Below are positions 18,582-26,412 of a stretch of 64,000 nucleotides of DNA, one piece after another. The DNA comes from Bacillota bacterium (GTDB lineage: Bacteria; Bacillota; Bacilli; Paenibacillales; Paenibacillaceae). The stretch spans positions 3,260 to 67,259 of the forward strand of contig JAEWAQ010000080.1 of assembly GCA_023391635.1 (NCBI GenBank). Direction: 5' to 3'. Position numbers and translations under genes: made by a program. Every line of letters starts with the position of its first letter. Positions within the stretch are counted from its first letter, which is position 1. The notes under the pieces are model-generated. The model ran no database searches. It saw only the letters and a program-made list of their open reading frames with translations, and was not told where the DNA came from.

Positions 18582-18610
18582 ATTCTAGCGGAAAGCAGGG
18601 GAAAAGGGAA
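18582..18610 (-). promoter_or_regulatory. Probable promoter of polC
   Basis: TTCCCT (18605-18610), 17-base spacer, TAGAAT (18582-18587). The -10 is good and the -35 weak. Confidence 0.45.
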
Positions 18611-18651
18611 GATGACAACTCGTCATTGTCGAAATTTGAAACCGTGCGGAA

Positions 18652-19029
18652 TCATCTTTTCGACGACCGAACGGCTACATGCCAACTAAGCACGATCAGC
18701 GCAAGCGCCATGACCGGATGAAACGCGCCGGCAGCCGGGACGTGGGCGGACATGTATTGGAAGAAGATCATGGCGAACATCGCCAGGCACGACCATTTGA
18801 TTCCCTTCGGCAATCGTCCGGCAAAGGCGAAGATGAGCATGAGCAGCGGCACGAATTCGAAGAAGTGCACGAACGACACATGGCGGCTCCAATGGTCGGG
18901 GCTATTGAAGATCGCCATGCCCGCGAACAATGTTTGCAGAACGATGCAAGCTACGAACACCCACGACAACAACATGAACACGAACTTGGAGAATCGGGCG
19001 CGCTCGCCTGTCTTGGTTTCCTGATTCAT
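18652..19029 (-). CDS. Small four-helix membrane protein (DUF6220-like)
   Basis: 125 aa. Four hydrophobic segments (about 14-37, 50-70, 78-95, 100-119) with a charged N-terminus (MNQETKTGERARF). The pattern FVACIVLQTLFAGMAIF followed by a buried His-containing segment and a final HPVMALALIVLSW resembles the DUF6220 family, whose function is unknown. It overlaps the preceding small gene by 4 bases (ATGA), so the two are cotranslated. It lies divergent from a two-component system; a link is possible but unproven. Confidence 0.7.
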   Translation of the reverse strand: MNQETKTGERARFSKFVFMLLSWVFVACIVLQTLFAGMAIFNSPDHWSRHVSFVHFFEFVPLLMLIFAFAGRLPKGIKWSCLAMFAMIFFQYMSAHVPAAGAFHPVMALALIVLSWHVAVRSSKR

Positions 19030-19247
19030 TCCTTGTTCCTCCGATCTTGATGCAATTTGGCGTTAGGCATAAAAATGAGAGCAACCCCAGCGCATACGAT
19101 GGGCAAAATAACCGGAAGAAACTTGATGCCGATCGCCTTGCCGAACAGGAGCCATCCTGCGACGCCGATGATTTCCGACAGGATGAACCCTGCAGCTGCT
19201 CCACCGATTAAGGCAATCAGCAGCCTCACCACGAATTTGTTTTTCAT
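19026..19247 (-). CDS. Small membrane protein (DUF5957-like)
   Basis: 73 aa from ATG 19247 (MKNKFVVRLLIALIGGAAAG), with AAGGGGA about 9 bases upstream; the frame extends 20 codons further without a better site. Two hydrophobic segments surround SEIIGVAGWLLFGKAIGIKFLP, a pattern matching DUF5957 proteins of unknown function. It is the first gene of a two-gene unit reading away from the regulator at 19432. Confidence 0.65.
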   Translation of the reverse strand: MKNKFVVRLLIALIGGAAAGFILSEIIGVAGWLLFGKAIGIKFLPVILPIVCAGVALIFMPNAKLHQDRRNKE

Positions 19248-19386
19248 CAGTACGGTCCCCTTTCCTTCGTTATCGACTGCTGTTATCAACTTCATCCATA
19301 CCCCCATCCTATCAGCCGAATGTTGCGAACTTGTGACGAACCTTTACGGGTTGCGTGAATTTTTCCCGGAGTCGATATCGTTCGGA

Positions 19387-19392
19387 TATAAT
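19387..19392 (+). promoter_or_regulatory. -10 element upstream of the 19432 response regulator
   Basis: A perfect TATAAT 40 bases before the start codon. No recognisable -35 hexamer at 16-18 bases, which suggests activation by a regulator, possibly the response regulator itself. Confidence 0.5.
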
Positions 19393-19431
19393 CGGGATAA
19401 CCGAATTATCCGAAGAAAGGTGGCGCGCCCT

Positions 19432-20118
19432 ATGCCCCATACATTATTGCTTGTCGACGACGAAGACCAGGTGTTGGCGTTCATGGAGCCGTTTCTGACA
19501 ACGGAAGGTTACAGGATCGTAACGGCCAAGACGGGCAGAGAAGTGCTGATCAAAGCGCGCGAATCGCAGCCGTCACTGGCGGTGCTGGACTGGATGCTGC
19601 CGGAAATGAGCGGGATCGACGTATGCAGGGAACTGCGCAAGCAGAGCCGGATGGGCATCATTATGGTCACCGCGCGGGCGGAGGAAAGCGACAAAATCGT
19701 CGGGCTCGAGGTCGGTGCTGACGATTACTTGACGAAGCCGTTCTCCTTGCGCGAGCTTGCGGCCCGCATAAGGTCCGTGCTGCGGCGTATGGATGGCGGC
19801 GAATCGGTACCGCAGACGATGGAGCGCGGGGAATTGACATTGTCGGAATCGGAATGCCGCGCCTGGTTGCGCGGTGAAGAAGTCGCGCTAACACCGACCG
19901 AATTTCGCATGCTGCTCACCTTGGCTTCCAGACCTGGAGTCGTCTATAGCCGTCTGCAGCTGCTCCAGGCGGCGCTGGAGGACGACCTGTTAAACGATGA
20001 ACGCACGGTAGATGCCCATATCAGCCGGATCCGCAAGAAATTGGAGGACGATCCGGCCAACCCGCGCTATGTTCAGACGGTGTACGGGTTCGGATACCGA
20101 TTCGGTGAGCGAAAATGA
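19432..20118 (+). CDS. OmpR/PhoB-family response regulator
   Basis: 228 aa. Receiver domain (1-120) with acidic pair DD at 9-10, phosphoacceptor Asp53 in VLDWMLPE, the switch Thr in MVTARAEE and Lys in GADDYLTKPFS. Winged-helix DNA-binding domain from about 130 (LTLSESECRAWLRGEEVALTPTEF) ending VQTVYGFGYRFGERK. The start is ATG 19432 after AAAGGTGG; an upstream continuation of the frame shows no homology. Overlaps the kinase start by 4 bases. The signal and regulon are unknown; the divergent small membrane genes are plausible targets. Confidence 0.9.
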   Translation: MPHTLLLVDDEDQVLAFMEPFLTTEGYRIVTAKTGREVLIKARESQPSLAVLDWMLPEMSGIDVCRELRKQSRMGIIMVTARAEESDKIVGLEVGADDYLTKPFSLRELAARIRSVLRRMDGGESVPQTMERGELTLSESECRAWLRGEEVALTPTEFRMLLTLASRPGVVYSRLQLLQAALEDDLLNDERTVDAHISRIRKKLEDDPANPRYVQTVYGFGYRFGERK

Positions 20119-21494
20119 GCGTCAGCCGCAAAATTTTCCTGGTCACGGCCGGCATCGCCGCCACATTGTCCGTCCTGTTCATTCTGATCACGTATTTGGT
20201 CATTCAGGCTTCGTTCGGCGCGATTGTTGAGAAAAACAAGGGGCCCGTCATGGCGGAAATTAGCGGCCGCCTGCTCGCCTACTACGAGGAGAACGGACAG
20301 GCCTGGGACGGGCTGCAATCGTATTTAACGGACATGAAGCGCGAGGGTGAAATCGTGTCAGGGGACGCTAGCGTGGCGGTCATGCCGGGCAATGGACACC
20401 GGATCTCTATCGCGGGAACAGCCGTCCAAGGCGTTATAACGCATCTGGGGATCAAAAGCAGCCTGCGCCTGGACGGGACAACGATCGGGCATTGGTATTA
20501 TTACGATGCCGAAGTCGACAGCTTGTCCAAACTCAGGATCGGGATCACCTTGTCTGTGATCGTGCTGCTGAGCATCGGAACGCTCATCATCGCCGGCCTG
20601 TCGCTGCTGGCGTCATACGGCATCGCCAGGCGGATTACCGCCCCGCTCAGGCAGTTGCTGCCGGACATCGACCGGCTTGGCCGCGGCGAATACGGCGTGC
20701 AGACGCCGATCGTGTCGCAGGACGAATTCGGCAAAGTCGCCGGCGCTTTCAACGCCATGTCTTTGCAATTGCAGCGATCCGAGCAAGTTCGGCGCAATCT
20801 CGTGGCGGACGTCGCCCATGAGCTCAGAACGCCGATCACGATCGTTCGCGGCAAGCTGGAAAGCCTGCAGCTCGAGGGCGCGGCCATCGAACCGGAACGT
20901 TTGCTGCCCCTGCAGGATGAGCTGATCCGCCTCTCCCGCCTAGTCGGCGACCTTCACCAGCTGACACTGGCAGAAGCGCGCAAACTCCCCCTTGAGCTGG
21001 CTCCTACGGAAATGGCGGACTTGATCCAGCGCGTCGTTGACCACGTGCAGGCAGATGCGAAGCGACATGGGGTTCGCTTGGTATGGAGTGGGCCCGAGAA
21101 TGCCATCAAGCCCGCTCGGGTCGACCGGAACCGGATGACGCAAGTGCTACTTAACCTGTTGAGCAATGCGATCCGGTACACACCTGCCGGAGGACAGGTT
21201 ACGATTGCGCTCGAAGCGTGCTCCGCCGAGGACGGCCAAGCGGAAGCGCAGCGGATTGCGGTCGCCGACACCGGTCCCGGCATCGAACCGGAGCGGCTTC
21301 CGTATATTTTCGATCGCTTCTATCGCGCGGACGAGGCCCGAACGCGCCATAGCGGCGGCATGGGGCTGGGTCTGGCCATCGCCAAGCAATTCGTGCTAGC
21401 CCACGGTGGGACGTTGGAAGCCCAAAGCGTCTTGGGAGAAGGCAGCGTTTTTACGGTCGAGTTACCCGATCCGCCGCAATCGGCGCAGACTTGA
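20115..21494 (+). CDS. Sensor histidine kinase (BaeS-like architecture)
   Basis: 459 aa. Membrane segment 8-31, extracytoplasmic domain of about 110 residues (32-140), second membrane segment 143-170, HAMP (171-223), HisKA with His235 in DVAHELRTPITI, and HATPase with NLLSNAIRYTP, DTGPGIE, FDRFYRAD and GMGLGLAIAKQF. Translationally coupled to the preceding regulator (ATGA). It ends convergently 13 bases from the ROK kinase gene. The sensor domain is too divergent to name a signal. Confidence 0.9.
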   Translation: MSVSRKIFLVTAGIAATLSVLFILITYLVIQASFGAIVEKNKGPVMAEISGRLLAYYEENGQAWDGLQSYLTDMKREGEIVSGDASVAVMPGNGHRISIAGTAVQGVITHLGIKSSLRLDGTTIGHWYYYDAEVDSLSKLRIGITLSVIVLLSIGTLIIAGLSLLASYGIARRITAPLRQLLPDIDRLGRGEYGVQTPIVSQDEFGKVAGAFNAMSLQLQRSEQVRRNLVADVAHELRTPITIVRGKLESLQLEGAAIEPERLLPLQDELIRLSRLVGDLHQLTLAEARKLPLELAPTEMADLIQRVVDHVQADAKRHGVRLVWSGPENAIKPARVDRNRMTQVLLNLLSNAIRYTPAGGQVTIALEACSAEDGQAEAQRIAVADTGPGIEPERLPYIFDRFYRADEARTRHSGGMGLGLAIAKQFVLAHGGTLEAQSVLGEGSVFTVELPDPPQSAQT

Positions 21495-21507
21495 GCGCGT
21501 CGCGATG

Positions 21508-22398
21508 CTAGGTGAGCGCGGCGGAATTGCGGGCAGCCGCGAGTCCAAGCGCCAAAGCGCCGCACAGGCCGGCGTTGTCGCCTAGTCCCGGAGGCACGAT
21601 GTAATTGTCTATGTTCTCCAGTATGGCTGATGCGTTGATGTATCCGTTCAAGCCGCGCCGAACCTCTTCGCGGATGAGTGGAAACAGCTGGCTCTGGTGC
21701 ATGACGCCGCCGCCGAGAATGACTTTCTTCGGCGACAGGAGCAGGACGGCGCCGGCGATCGCTTGGCCGATGTAGTAGGCTTCGATTTTCCAGGCTTCAT
21801 GCGCGGATGGAAGCTCGCTGCCCTTCCTGTTCCATCTGCGTTCGATCGCAGGACCTGCCGCCATGCCTTCCAGACAATCGCCATGATAGGGACATACGCC
21901 CGCGAATGCATCCTCCGGATGCCGGCGAATCGGCACATGGCCGCCTTCCGGATGGACGAGGCCGTGAACCGGTCGCCCGGACGCGAAGACACCGACGCCG
22001 ACGCCGGTGCCGATCGTATAATAGATACAGCTATCCAGCCCTTGCGCGGCCCCCCATTCGGCTTCCCCGACTGCCGCCGCATTCACGTCGGTATCCCAGC
22101 CTGTCGGCACTTTGAAATGATCCTTCACTACGTGAAGCAGCGGATAGCCGGACCATCCCGGCTTCGGAGTCGTCGTCACGCAGCCGTAGTCGGGCCGCGA
22201 CGGGTCCAGTCCGATCGGACCGAACGTGCCGATGCCGATTGCCTCCACCTGCTTGTCCTGGAAATAGCCGATGACGTCCTTCAGCGTTGCCTCCGGTTCG
22301 CGTGTCGGAAAGCTGACGCGCTGCTCCACCTCCCCCTTCTCATTGCCAATGCCGCACACGAACTTTGTTCCGCCCGCTTCAATCGCTCCAATACGCAT
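21508..22398 (-). CDS. ROK-family fructokinase/hexokinase
   Basis: 296-aa cytoplasmic sugar kinase. N-terminal phosphate loop IEAGGTKFVCGIG, DTDVNAAAVGEAEWG, GTGVGVGVFASGRPVHG and the zinc-binding motif GHVPIRRHPEDAFAGVCPYHGDCLEG typical of ROK proteins. It resembles the GmuE/YdhR type, which phosphorylates fructose or mannose to the 6-phosphate. GGGAGG lies 8 bases before ATG 22398. It ends convergently with the kinase gene at 21494 and probably shares a transcript with the dipeptidase gene upstream (22-base gap). Confidence 0.88.
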   Translation of the reverse strand: MRIGAIEAGGTKFVCGIGNEKGEVEQRVSFPTREPEATLKDVIGYFQDKQVEAIGIGTFGPIGLDPSRPDYGCVTTTPKPGWSGYPLLHVVKDHFKVPTGWDTDVNAAAVGEAEWGAAQGLDSCIYYTIGTGVGVGVFASGRPVHGLVHPEGGHVPIRRHPEDAFAGVCPYHGDCLEGMAAGPAIERRWNRKGSELPSAHEAWKIEAYYIGQAIAGAVLLLSPKKVILGGGVMHQSQLFPLIREEVRRGLNGYINASAILENIDNYIVPPGLGDNAGLCGALALGLAAARNSAALT

Positions 22399-22420
22399 GA
22401 ATGCATCCTCCCATGGTTGA

Positions 22421-24037
22421 CTAACCGATTTGTTGGTCGTTCATGTTGTTCGTGTTTGCCAGTTCGTAGATCGCCCGCGCGTAAATCGCCGTCGCCTTCA
22501 TCAGGCTATCCAGCGCGATCGATTCATCCGACTGATGCGCCGAATCGAATTCTCCCGGGAACAACGGTCCGAACGCTACGCCGCTTGCCAGCTTGGCGGC
22601 GTAAGTGCCGCCGCCTGTCGAGAGCAGCGTCGCCGCTTGCCCGGTCTGTTCCCGGTAAACGCGCTGCAGTGTCGTCACGAGCGGATGGTCGGCCGGTACC
22701 GCGTGGGGCCGTTTCAAGCTGACTTGCTCCAGCTTCCAATCGATGGCTGACAAGCGCTCGTTCAGACACGTGACGATCCTGTCCCCCTCCATGCTGATCG
22801 GGTGCCGGATATTCAGATGCACATACGCTTGATCGGGCGCCGAATCGAAGGCGAACAAGCCCGCATTGACGGTCAGCGATCCGGTGATCGCATCGCTGCC
22901 TGCGATGCCCAGCGCTTGGCCTTCGAAGTCCTCGTACAGCAAGCTGTCAATGTCTCGGACGAATGCACTTCCGCTGCCGGACCATTCGAAATCGCGCAAA
23001 AAGTGCAGCAGCCGCAGCCCAGCGTTCACACCTTCATGCGGCACCATCCCATGCACCGATCGGCCTTGCAGCCGCAGGACCAGCTTGGCTGATTCGAATT
23101 CGGATTCGGATTCGGGTTCACCCTTAGACGCAGGAACAAACTCGGCAGTGCCGCCCGTTTCGGTTTGCAGGTATGTATCGTACTTGTCCGCGATATCCGA
23201 TAGCCTTGCTGTCGGTCCGCTAATGACGGCTTCCGCTTCGTCCGGAACCATGTTGGATGCCCGCCCGGACCGGAAGGAGACAAACCGCAAGGACGCATCG
23301 GACGGATAGTCGCGTGTTGGCAACAGTGTCATCCGCGCATTCACTTGCCCCTTCTCGGCATGAACGATCGGAAAATCGGCGTCCGGCGTAAACCCGGCAA
23401 CCGGAGGAGGCTGCAGTCGGTTGTAGACGTCCATGCAAGCCATGCCCGATTCCTCGTCCGTCCCCCAGATCAAGCGAACTTGCCGGCGCAACGGAAGTCC
23501 GAGCGACTTGACTGCCAGCAGCGCGTAAAGGGATGCCATCGCCGGACCTTTGTCATCAATGGCGCCGCGCGCATACAGTCTGCCTCCGCGGATCTGCGGT
23601 TCGAAAGGCGGCGAAGTCCAGCCGTCGCCGGGCGGCACGACGTCAAGATGGGTCAGAACGGCGATATAGCCTTCGTCCGCCGATTGATCGTATGTATCGT
23701 AGGTCGCTCTGTCGCCGAATGACGCAGGATCGTTGGCGCTTCCAGTATCACCGTCATCGGATGCTGATTGCTCGTCGGTATTCCCTAACTCCCCGCCGCC
23801 GAATGACGCATACCCGACGATACCTTCCAGCTTCTCAGTATGCAATCCGTGCGACCGGGCCAATTTCAACATGTAATCCAGTGCCTGCGCCACCGCTTGT
23901 CCGCACGGGGCATCCGGGTCGGCGGTAGCTTCATCCCTGACGCTCGGAATCGCGAGCAATGTCATCAAATCCGCCAGCATTTCGTCCCGCTTGAGCGACA
24001 CCGCCAGATCCCAATCGATTTCCGATGCGTTTTTCAT
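22421..24037 (-). CDS. PepV-type M20 family dipeptidase
   Basis: Zinc-dependent cytoplasmic dipeptidase, 538 aa from ATG 24037 (MKNASEIDWDLAVS; AAGGAG 8 bases upstream). Metal ligands are seen in VLTHLDVVPPGDGW (His130, Asp132), ARGAIDDKGP, GTDEESGM, FTPDADFP and FDSAHQSD. A low-complexity acidic insert at about residues 80-123 (rich in D, S, T, G) separates FASFG-like beta strands directly before the first catalytic motif, and a second one (EPESESEFES) lies near residue 310; both are absent from typical PepV. All catalytic residues remain, so activity is expected. Confidence 0.88.
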   Translation of the reverse strand: MKNASEIDWDLAVSLKRDEMLADLMTLLAIPSVRDEATADPDAPCGQAVAQALDYMLKLARSHGLHTEKLEGIVGYASFGGGELGNTDEQSASDDGDTGSANDPASFGDRATYDTYDQSADEGYIAVLTHLDVVPPGDGWTSPPFEPQIRGGRLYARGAIDDKGPAMASLYALLAVKSLGLPLRRQVRLIWGTDEESGMACMDVYNRLQPPPVAGFTPDADFPIVHAEKGQVNARMTLLPTRDYPSDASLRFVSFRSGRASNMVPDEAEAVISGPTARLSDIADKYDTYLQTETGGTAEFVPASKGEPESESEFESAKLVLRLQGRSVHGMVPHEGVNAGLRLLHFLRDFEWSGSGSAFVRDIDSLLYEDFEGQALGIAGSDAITGSLTVNAGLFAFDSAPDQAYVHLNIRHPISMEGDRIVTCLNERLSAIDWKLEQVSLKRPHAVPADHPLVTTLQRVYREQTGQAATLLSTGGGTYAAKLASGVAFGPLFPGEFDSAHQSDESIALDSLMKATAIYARAIYELANTNNMNDQQIG

Positions 24038-24153
24038 GAAGGGCTCCTTCCGCATTCAAGGTACATGATCATTCCTGGATCCATTATATCGGATTAAGCT
24101 TCGGTCGTCTTGTCCTGGAAAACCCCGCGCCAGCAGGAGTTCGATTTTCCCAT

Positions 24154-24283
24154 GTTCACGGAGGATTAGACTTTAGCGTGTTCACGGAGCGGCATACGGT
24201 TGTGTGACTGCGGAGCGGCATACGGTTGTGTGATCGCGGAAGGGCATACGGTCATGTGGTTGCTGAGGGGCATACGGTCGTCT
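24154..24283. repeat. 26-bp tandem repeat, five units
   Basis: The core GGCATACGGT recurs at exactly 24191, 24217, 24243 and 24269, and the flanking GTTCACGGAG recurs at 24154 and 24180, so a strict 26-bp period runs through five units of decreasing similarity. 26 is not a multiple of three and no credible ORF spans it. It occupies the intergenic space between the divergent dipeptidase and rhomboid genes. Confidence 0.9.
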
Positions 24284-24414
24284 CTTCGCGGGAAGCCCGA
24301 CAGTCTTGCTGCGTGCGGTAGAAGGAACGATCGGAACTGTGATATGCTGTTAGGTAATCATAAATGTCGGAATGCGGCACATGTGCAAAATGCCTGACCA
24401 GAGGATGGTTGACA

Positions 24415-25029
24415 ATGATATTTTTGCGGTATGAAAGCTTTCGCGGTTATCTGCGGTTATATCCGGTTACTTCGCTCATTCTGGCGATTAACATTGTACT
24501 GTTCCTGATCGACAGATTCCTGTTCGATTATGCGATTACGAATTGGGGGATGTTTTTTCAGCATCCCTTGATTGACCTATACGGTACCACGGAGCCTTGG
24601 CGATACGTTACGTCCATCGCGCTGCACGGCGGGTGGGATCATCTGCTGTTCAACAGCTTCTCCATCTTCGTATTCGCACCGCCGCTGGAAAGATTGCTGG
24701 GGCATTTTCGGTACTTGATTTTTTATTTATTGGCAGGAATAGCGGGCAATGTGCTCAGTGCCTTCGTGCACGCAGGTTCGATTCATGGGGCGGTCGGCGC
24801 ATCCGGGGCGATTTACGGCATATTCGGCGCTTATTTGTATATGGCGCTGTTTCACAAACGCATCCTGGACGAATCATCGCGTAAGACGGTGTATATGATC
24901 CTGGCGTTCGGGTTGATCTACTCCGTAATCACGCCGCGCATCGACATTTGGGGACACGTTGGCGGCGGCATCGCCGGGTTCGCGATGTTGGGCCTGTACA
25001 CGGAGTGGATACGCAGTCGCCGTCGGTAG
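24415..25029 (+). CDS. Rhomboid-family intramembrane serine protease
   Basis: 204 aa from ATG 24415 (MIFLRYESFRGYLRLYPVTS); a weak GAGG lies upstream and an in-frame ATG at 24364 is also possible. Six hydrophobic segments. The catalytic Ser is in GAVGASGAIYGIFGAY and the His in IDIWGHVGGGIAGF, with the loop motif EPWRYVTSIALHGGWDHLLFN. Typical compact bacterial rhomboid; its substrate is unknown. It is isolated between two repeat regions. Confidence 0.9.
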   Translation: MIFLRYESFRGYLRLYPVTSLILAINIVLFLIDRFLFDYAITNWGMFFQHPLIDLYGTTEPWRYVTSIALHGGWDHLLFNSFSIFVFAPPLERLLGHFRYLIFYLLAGIAGNVLSAFVHAGSIHGAVGASGAIYGIFGAYLYMALFHKRILDESSRKTVYMILAFGLIYSVITPRIDIWGHVGGGIAGFAMLGLYTEWIRSRRR

Positions 25030-25105
25030 GGCTTTGTGGACTTTAGGTAACTTTGTCAACCACGGCTTCGGTGATTCACAGGAATGATGAATTCTGAGTT
25101 CTTTA

Positions 25106-25258
25106 TTCCAACCAAACACCGTCACCTCGCCGGATTAATGAACTTTAGATTCACTATTCCAACCGAACACCGCCACTTCACCGGATTTATGAACTTTAAG
25201 TTCACTACTCCAACCGAACACCGCCACCTCGCCGGATTAATGAACTTTAGATTCATAA
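25106..25258. repeat. 51-bp tandem array A, three units
   Basis: Units begin at 25106, 25157 and 25208 (TTCCAACC or CTCCAACC, then RAACACCGYCACYTC, CGGATT and AATGAACTTTA). Most differences between units would change amino acids in every open frame, so I regard it as non-coding although frames stay open on both strands. Confidence 0.9.
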
Positions 25259-25280
25259 ATTCCTCCGGGGCGACGGGAGC

Positions 25281-25490
25281 GTTGAGATTACCCGGTCTCG
25301 TTGGGCATCTCGCGTCCAAGAGCGTCTCTACACGGGAGTTACCCGGTCTCGTTGGGCATCTCGCGTCCAAGAGCGCCTCTGCGCGGGAGTTACCCGGTTT
25401 CGTTGGGCATCTCACGGCAAAAGGCGCCTTTACGCGGGAGTTACCCGGTTTCGTTGGGCATCTCGCGGCAAGAGGCGCCTGAGCTTCAGC
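25281..25490. repeat. 51-bp tandem array B, four units
   Basis: The core ACCCGGTYTCGTTGGGCATC recurs at 25290, 25341, 25392 and 25443, exactly 51 bp apart. The sequence is unrelated to array A, which lies about 30 bp away and has the same period. It fills the gap between the convergent rhomboid and murK-like genes. Confidence 0.9.
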
Positions 25491-25497
25491 AAAGATG

Positions 25498-26412
25498 TTA
25501 CCTATTCAAGCCATCCAGCGCCATCCGCACGGCGCCGTGGGCGGCGTCGTGCTTGGCGGCGATGCACGTCATGACCGGATACCGCCGGCCTAGTTCCGCC
25601 TCGAACGCGCCTCGCACGTAGGCGTTCTTCTGCAGGACGCTGCCGGCCATCGCGAGCGCACCTTCCTGCATCGCCAGCCGCTCCGCCACCGGAACGACTA
25701 ATTCAAGCAATGCGGAAGCGCTGCGCGACGCGATGTCGAGCGCGACGCGATCTCCCGCGGCGCAAGCGTCCGCCAAGATCGGGGCGATCGCCGCAATGTC
25801 CTTCTTGTTCGTGCTGCGATCGTATACGAATCCGACAATCTCCCGAACCGTCGTCACCCCCAGCCGTTCATACACCATTTCCGCAATAACGGTTCGCCCG
25901 ACACGCCCGTCATGTGCCCGTACGGTGGCGGCGAGCAGGTCCCGGCCGATGCTGTAGCCGCTGCCTTCGTCGTCGATCAAGTGGCCGAACCCGCCGGTTC
26001 GATGATCGTGCCCGGATGCATCGCGGCCGTAGCAGATCGATCCGGTGCCCGCGATCAGAATGATGCCGTCCGGCCGATCGTGCGCGCCGTATAGCGCCGT
26101 CTCGTGATCGCCGATCACGCGCAATCCGCCCGCGTAACCGCAAGAACGGACTAAAGCTTCCAGACGATTGACAACCGCCGGATTACTGACGCCCGCCGTG
26201 CCGATGCACAGCTGTGCGCATCGCTCAAGGCCGCCGCATGCCTCAGCGATTTTCCCGATGATGTCCTGCACGTTCCGCGCGATGCTCGCTTCGTCCTGGC
26301 CGTTATAATTCAGCGGTCCGGCTGCAAAGCGAAGCACTTCCCCGCCCTGCTCATCCGCGACAACGACCGCCGTCTTCGTCCCGCCGCCATCCAAACCTGC
26401 CACAAACCTCAT
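25498..26412 (-). CDS. BadF/BadG-family amino sugar kinase, MurK-like
   Basis: 304 aa of the ASKHA fold: phosphate-1 loop LDGGGTKTAVVVAD, IGTAGVSN, adenosine region ILIAGTGSICYG, GGFGHLIDDEGSGYSIG. The family includes N-acetylglucosamine and N-acetylmuramic acid kinases. Its start overlaps the namZ stop by 4 bases, and anmK lies just upstream, so phosphorylation of MurNAc or GlcNAc released by NamZ is the likely role. The exact sugar is inferred from context. Confidence 0.82.
   Translation of the reverse strand: MRFVAGLDGGGTKTAVVVADEQGGEVLRFAAGPLNYNGQDEASIARNVQDIIGKIAEACGGLERCAQLCIGTAGVSNPAVVNRLEALVRSCGYAGGLRVIGDHETALYGAHDRPDGIILIAGTGSICYGRDASGHDHRTGGFGHLIDDEGSGYSIGRDLLAATVRAHDGRVGRTVIAEMVYERLGVTTVREIVGFVYDRSTNKKDIAAIAPILADACAAGDRVALDIASRSASALLELVVPVAERLAMQEGALAMAGSVLQKNAYVRGAFEAELGRRYPVMTCIAAKHDAAHGAVRMALDGLNR

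Noticed and set aside
25084..25482. 132-aa repeat protein (and a 97-aa antisense one) over the 51-bp arrays
   Set aside because: A 51-bp period keeps any stop-free frame open on both strands; unit differences are mostly non-synonymous and the ribosome site is poor.
24154..25490. CRISPR array
   Set aside because: The 26-bp and 51-bp arrays are contiguous repeats without unique spacers, and no cas genes are near.
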